Origin: Siderastrea radians
Taxonomy: Eukaryota > Cnidaria > Anthozoa > Scleractinia > Rhizangiidae
Direction: 5' to 3'
Length of the DNA stretch: 64,000 bases
Assembly: GCA_964017195.1 (NCBI GenBank)
Contig: OZ024891.1
Coordinates: 4,645,494-4,709,493 of the forward strand
Below the pieces are notes generated by a model. It saw only the letters and a program-made list of their open reading frames with translations, was not told where the DNA came from and ran no database searches. A program made the translations under genes and the position numbers. The first letter of the stretch is position 1, and every line of letters starts with the position of its first letter. Shown here one piece after another: positions 58,788-64,000 of the stretch.

Positions 58788-61700
58788 TTAATCAAGTTTT
58801 AATATTGCCGCTCCACTCCCCGGCTGAGTAGCAAACAAACTCTCCGACACCCTGTTGAGCCTGTCTGGGTCGGCAGCATAGTACCCATCATGCACTGTTT
58901 TCATAAAATCGTCGAGAACAGCTGCAGGTACCAGTGACACTGTGCAACCGCCCCACCCTGCGCCCGTGAGCCTGGAACCAACTGCTCCGGCTTGCCTGAA
59001 ATATAACGCAAGATGTTAAAGGAGGTGATACAAATGGCAGTGTGCCAATACTTGCAACTTGTATCACGTGCGTTAGGGAGAAATGGAAGCACCGTTGCGA
59101 GAAGTTGAATCGACCGCTGCTTTTCGCAACGATTGTGGAGCAGCGCAACAGTGTGATAACTTTTAATTTGCATAATTTAGCGAAGAGGATAGCTTCTGTT
59201 GGAATAATTTGTTACTTGAGATCACAAAGTGAAAATTACTGTACGTCCTGTGGTGTTACATGAAGAATGTCTACTTTCAGGAAAGTCAAATATGAAATCC
59301 ATATACCTGCAAAGAGCCACTAACTCATCGAGTTCATCACAGCTGCACTCGTACATTTTACTACAACTTTCATGGCTCTCATTCATTAATCCGCCTAAAA
59401 CCTGGACAGGAACAAGAAACACAAATCAGTGATGTGTAATGTACTGATGACACTGACAGGCCAGTCAGAGCTTGAGGCAAGACAAACAGGCGGTGTCAAG
59501 CGCGGGAAAACATGCAACAGCTGCCAAGCGCGGGAAAACATGCAGCCAGTGCCAAGCGCGGGAAAATATGCAGCCGGTGCCTAGCGCGGGAAAACTTGCA
59601 ACCGATGCCAAGCGCGGGAAAACGTGCAACCGGTGCCAAGCGAGTGAAAACTTGCAGCCGGTGCCAACGCGAGAAAACAAGCAGCCACAGGATGCTTTTG
59701 GTGTGACTGGTTAAGCACTAACGCAGCAAACGCCAATCAAATCAACCACACAAACGCACTGTTCTCCACCCTACTTACTCAAGACTGTGAATGATATCCT
59801 GAATAAATTTACCATTCAAATGAAAGCTACTAAGCAGAACTTTTCTTCTATTCGGTAGTTCTTTTCTGTGGTGCTGTTTATTACTTCCCTGACAGATCGT
59901 AATTTGGTATAATGTGTACGAGAGTAAACTCCGTTAACTGAATGAGTCTTCTAACCTGAATAGCGTTAGCAGGTTTTTCCTCGCAAACGCTTTTAAACTT
60001 GAGAACTCTAGCGGCTTCAGAATACACGTGCTTGGCTCGGTCGTGAAGCTTGAAGCTGTTTACGCCTGCTGTTGAAGGGCTCATGCACTGTGTGATTAAT
60101 TCGTCTTCCTGAAAAGCATAGACAAACGGTGGCTAAGTCGTGGAGTATACAACTACAGGCGCTCAATGTTAAAACGAGAGATTCTGTGACCATACCGACA
60201 AACCAAAGAATTCGCAGAGTTCTTCCTTTGTGTACGGTTTGGCGTGAAGAACGGAGTCCACCATCTCTACCCTAAGAAAAACGCGGAGAAACGAAAGAAT
60301 TTATCTAATGTACTGTTTGCTCAATTAGTGTTACAAAGTCAACAAACTTTTACTGAAACCGCAACCTTTTTTCTTCGCAATGTGAAATGCCAAATTAAAC
60401 ACTCTTTCGTCGTCCTGAACAATACAGAATTTGTTCGCAGGATGTTCCGGTGGCAGGCGAGCACCTCACGCATCAACTGTTGCTACGTCCCCGCGGTCTC
60501 AACCCTTTTGTAAAAAAGTGGAAAGAAATAACCTCTGACAACCACAGTACAGTTGATGCGAACAAAACGGGATAATAGCTCAATGGAAATGTTATTTATA
60601 AAATTTAGAAGAATAAATGTTGGGTATTGCATTCCAGTTGTAACACGTGACGTTATTAGAATTTCACAAGCCTGTCTCCCGAAAACCCACTCAATCCTCA
60701 TTGCTGGCCGTGAAATCCCGCAAAACTCCACACCATGTGCTTTACCCATATCTAAGATTTATTTTTATTCGAAAAATCCCACTCAGCCGAAAATCGTTTA
60801 TGAAACAACGTTCTGTATATCTGGCGGCAGCTTACATTTCGTCCAACGTCTTTTTCTTGCCTTGCTGGACTTCACTCAAACGTCGCACACTCTTCCAATC
60901 AAGACCGCTGGCTTTGGCCAACACCTGTTGTCAAGTTTGACAAATAATTTTTCAATGTGTACTCCAAGGTTACTATTCTTGAAGCTAAAAATACTCAGTT
61001 ATTTCATTATTTTTCCCAAATAGGATTTATCGGGGCGGACTCGCCCAACTTTGATGAATATTTTTTTGCCAAATTCAGCGACTAGACAGTATTAATTTTG
61101 ATCATAAGAGTACTAAGCAATTTCTAAGAAATCGTGATCAATCGCAACAAACAAAGTGAACCAATAAGAACTCGAAGCTAAACAGACATGCCATCGGTGA
61201 CAAACAATCAATGACCTCTTTCCTCGGAACATTTAAGTTGTTTTAAATGAATATTGGTGGGACAGGGTTGTAAGAGACGTACCTTAGCTGCTAAACGACA
61301 CTCGACTACTCTTGCATTGAAATGCGTTCCAGCGGTAGCCGATTTCTTCATCTCCACCTAACAAAGACAAAACCATTTAGCGTCGCATCGATCCCCCAGC
61401 TCTAGAACCACATCTGTCACCAAAATGGCTTTTTAAGGAAACAGAAGAAAGGTTAAAGGCCACACACGGCCGCGTGAACTCTCCTCCGTGGATTGGAAGC
61501 TGGTCCGCTGCGGGATTGAATCTTTTCATCACATTTGTCTCGCTGCACCCAGGGACCAGTTGTTCGAAAACCGATTGGCGCTAATCCTGGTTAAATGTTG
61601 TCCAAGGTTTCTGATTCTCTTCTTTAAAAACAATATCACGATAATTTTCGGTGACAATTTGAAACCAGCCAAAGTCAAATTGTTACGTGAAAATAACTTA

Positions 61701-63923
61701 TTGGAATCTACGTCGTTATGGTTTGAAAGTGAATTAAAAATTGACGCTAACCCTGGGTTAGCTAACCCGTGCTTTGAACAAACGGGCCCAGGTGTATAAA
61801 TCGAGCAATGGTGATGTATCGCTTGGGGTAACCAGGCGACGGAGTAGCATCCCATCCAGGGGGGAGTGGCAACACTCTTATGTGCTTCATGCTAGAGCAT
61901 CTTTCAGAAACCGGGATAAGCTCTGACCATGTGGGCCTCCTGTGGTTTGTGTGTGATTTTACCTTAGACCACGAGCAGTCTCTCTTTCCTCCAGGAAAAC
62001 GAACAAGCAAACGAGCGCGAAAATCGCCTGCGATGTTCAATCGTCTGCCGCGTTGAAACGTGAAGCGCATGTCGGGCCGCTAGTGTAGTTAGCCGGCTCA
62101 CTACACTTTAAAATAAAGCAGCTCGACACGCGCGCACGTTCCAACGCCGCAGGCGATTTTTGCGCGCGCTCGCTGGCTCGCTTGTTCATTTCCCTCGACT
62201 ATCCCTGAACGAAAAGAGAGACTGGTCGTAGAGTCTAATTTACCTTGCCTTTACCTATTCGGCTACTCCCAGCATTTCATTTGCTCAGTTCTTTTATTTT
62301 TAGGTGAAAAACATAAGAATGTCTGTACGCTCTCAATACATGAGGTCCAAACTATTCAAGTCTGACCAGGAGAAAACTACTTGTAAATTATACATACCAA
62401 GCTATTTGCAATCACAAACACAATGCCATCTGGGAGAATGACATCATAAGCCCTGATGGGGTCAAACTCAATGTGCTTTGCCTGATCATAAAAGACAAAG
62501 AAAAAGAGCCGTGTGAGATGCAGAGAATCAAAGCAATTCCGCATGAGATGCACTTGCATGAATATGCTGTCACATTGACAACAATGTGATACTTAAAGAC
62601 AGGGACAGGGAGAAAGTTGGTAAATTTTAAGCTTGGTGAAGAAACAAGAAAAGATGGAATATTCAGTACATGTTCGACCGTACACGGGTCAAATGCTCTA
62701 ATTATGCGCCGATCAATTCGAAACTTCAACATCCCCCCCCCCCCCCGGGCATACCCCGGGCATTTGACTGTGCATGGTGCCGGGGAGGGGGGAATTTGAA
62801 TGTTGCGTTTGAAGGGTGGGGAAATTGAACCGGATTTATCTCTTGTTCTGACGTAATAGGCCCGTGAATTTTTTCGGTTTTTGCGGGGTCTGACGGATTT
62901 GCAAGATAGAATTTCGCCTTTGTTAGTGAATAACTCTTTGAAAAGGGTCTTTTAAAGAAGATTGAAGGTGTGATTACGGCATATCTCTCTGAAAGGCATG
63001 TAAAGTGTTTGACTGAAGACCAAATTTGTCTTTGAGGAGAGGCAGTTCAGTACTAATTGGTGCAGCATTTGAACGGCTTTCTTGCCCCGAGGGGAGGGAA
63101 TTTGAACAAGACAATCTTCAAAAGTTCAAATGCCCGGGGGGGGGGGGGGATGTTGAACTTTTGAATTGATCGGCGCATTACAGAGGTACAGAAGACTCGT
63201 GCGTTGTGAGCTAGGTCATGATGACACATGTCCTGCATACTAATGAACAGCAATGTCGACGCATCCCGTCTGATGATAAAGAACTGAAGAAAGATTGTAA
63301 CAGGGTACTTACGGTTCCTGGCTCAGCCAAAAAGGAGATGGATTGGTCCATACTGTAAAGCACAAGAACATATTCATTCTACTGCCATGAAATTTACAAG
63401 ACGTATAATTCGTATTTCTAAGATTTAAATCAAGGCTCTAAAACTATGTGTCACTTTGAATGAAGAATAACACCTTACATTACGGTAAAATGTTCAAATT
63501 TTAAAACTTGAAAATTTTCCATAAAATTTGGAAATTTCACAAAAATTTCTAATTTTTTTTTTAATTTTGAAATACATTGGCCAGTTTTTTTTTTTTTAGA
63601 ACAACTTCAGAATTAAGTATATTTATTAGGTCACCTACCCTCCTCCCTCAGTTCCAATGTACCGTTCACACTTTGTGCACACCTCTGCCAGTTCATGCTG
63701 TTTACAAGGAGAAGAGTGGGCAAAAAAATGATCAGAACTTGTACGCTGTTGTAGCACTGGGAAAAGTAATACTTCAGTGATGCAAATCTGGTAACATTAA
63801 AATTAAAATCAGAGAAAAAGCAGGTTACACTGTCCATACCTTGCTCAGTTCAAGTCCATTACCATGTACAGTCGCCAGTCCTGAACAGCAAACCAGAGCT
63901 GATGAGCTGGACAATCCTGCACT
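58788..63923 (-). CDS. GALK2: GALK2-type GHMP sugar kinase, 3' part (10 exons; 5' end off window)
   Basis: Minus-strand exons in coding order: 63840-63923, 63639-63697, 63313-63352, 62398-62481, 61283-61357, 60836-60924, 60196-60271, 59956-60108, 59307-59401, 58788-58995; phases agree and encode the last 320 residues (human GALK2 is 458 aa). Seen: the GHMP glycine/serine motif [81 protein letters not shown], and the C-terminal ATP-site block [18 protein letters not shown]. These match N-acetylgalactosamine kinase better than GALK1, notably [13 protein letters not shown] and [10 protein letters not shown]. The enzyme phosphorylates GalNAc (and galactose at high concentration) at C1 with ATP in the cytosol. 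The substrate-binding N-terminus with the galactokinase signature lies beyond 64000. The acceptor of the first exon shown (CATGAAG) has a weak pyrimidine tract. Confidence 0.93.
59480..59695. repeat. ~28-bp tandem array with E2F-site-like core, GALK2 intron
   Basis: Seven units of about 28 bp, core GCCAAGCGCGGGAAAACATG. Five keep AGCGCGGGAAAA exactly and two are degraded (GCGAGTGAAAA, ACGCGAGAAAA). The core includes the TTTCCCGC-type E2F/DP consensus on the minus strand. It lies between the two exons ending at 59401 and 59956. Confidence 0.85.
61547..61798. mobile_element. MITE with CACCCAGGGACCAGTTGTTC ends
   Basis: The left end CACCCAGGGACCAGTTGTTC GAA is mirrored by TTTGAACAAACGGGCCCAGGTG, with mismatches. 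About 250 bp, AT-rich inside. An internal inverted pair around CTGGGTTAGCTAACCCGTGC lies near the right end. Located in a GALK2 intron. Confidence 0.65.
61800..61970 (+). repeat. SINE-like fragment (plus orientation)
   Basis: Contains TGCTTCATGCTAGAGC, AGAAACCGGGATAAGCTCTG and TGTGGGCC in the same order as the reverse complement of 19025-19110. Placed directly next to the previous MITE. Confidence 0.4.
62705..63177. mobile_element. G-rich MITE with TTA duplication (intact copy)
   Basis: TGCGCCGATCAATTCGAAAC at the left is mirrored at the right by GAATTGATCGGCGCA, with CTTCAACATC and a C run in the same terminal repeat. TTA lies on both outer edges (62702-62704, 63178-63180). A 3-bp TWA target is characteristic of PIF/Harbinger-type elements; the assignment is inference. 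A degraded relative is at 14598-15030. It sits in the GALK2 intron between exons 62398-62481 and 63313-63352. Confidence 0.75.
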
Positions 63924-64000
63924 CTTCATGTCAAGTAAAGCATAAACAAAATTTATTACTTTGCAGTTTTTAAAATTCATCATGAATTTGGCATTCCCTA

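Noticed and set aside
59480..59695. CRISPR-like direct repeats
   Set aside because: The spacers are not unique; the whole unit repeats and the context is an animal intron. It is a satellite array.
60553..61023. 156-codon plus-strand ORF
   Set aside because: It overlaps the GALK2 exon at 60836-60924 on the opposite strand and has no recognised domain.

Overview
This is a eukaryotic, metazoan window: genes are split into many short exons with GT-AG introns, introns are 0.1-3 kb, no operons occur, and the non-coding DNA is AT-rich and full of short inverted-repeat transposons, tRNA-derived SINEs and microsatellites. The proteins are animal orthologues (CTR9, TMEM86, RRP15, LMO, GALK2) and the repeat style resembles anthozoan cnidarians, so I suggest a stony coral or close relative. 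The species assignment is inference from repeat style and protein divergence, not proven.

Layout. 695-3485 (+): last two exons of a mucin-like type I membrane protein with a 27-bp coding tandem repeat; its start lies outside the window or is not recognisable. 3486-7069: no gene recognised. 7070-34175 (+): a complete 30-exon CTR9 gene (PAF1 complex, TPR protein, 1122 aa predicted); its introns hold most of the transposon debris and one possible nested small ORF. 36781-39633 (-) and 41636-44238 (-): two tandem TMEM86 (lysoplasmalogenase-like) paralogues, each with one short first exon, one long intron and one last exon. 44372-49026 (+): complete seven-exon RRP15 (60S ribosome biogenesis), head-to-head with the second TMEM86 copy across 133 bp. 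51302-53195 (+): complete LMO1/2/3-like LIM-only gene whose first coding exon is only ATGG. 53196-58787: gene-poor, repeat-bearing. 58788-63923 (-): ten 3' exons of a GALK2-type GHMP sugar kinase whose 5' part runs off the right edge.

The genes are unrelated in pathway: transcription elongation, ether-lipid breakdown, ribosome assembly, transcription-complex bridging and sugar phosphorylation. Their linkage may be ancient, since from memory human CTR9, TMEM86A and LMO1 all lie on 11p15. The only close regulatory coupling visible is the shared TMEM86/RRP15 intergenic region.

I did not find a convincing new biological system. The most unusual items are a strand-symmetric palindrome that reads as nearly the same peptide on both strands, a transposon-like element with a 6-bp duplication that carries its own minisatellite, an array of E2F-site-like repeats inside GALK2, a TTAA-flanked 2.2-kb element inside CTR9, and a possible gene nested in CTR9 intron 4. 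Exon boundaries were placed by hand from splice sites, reading phase and remembered protein conservation; no alignment software or expression data were used.
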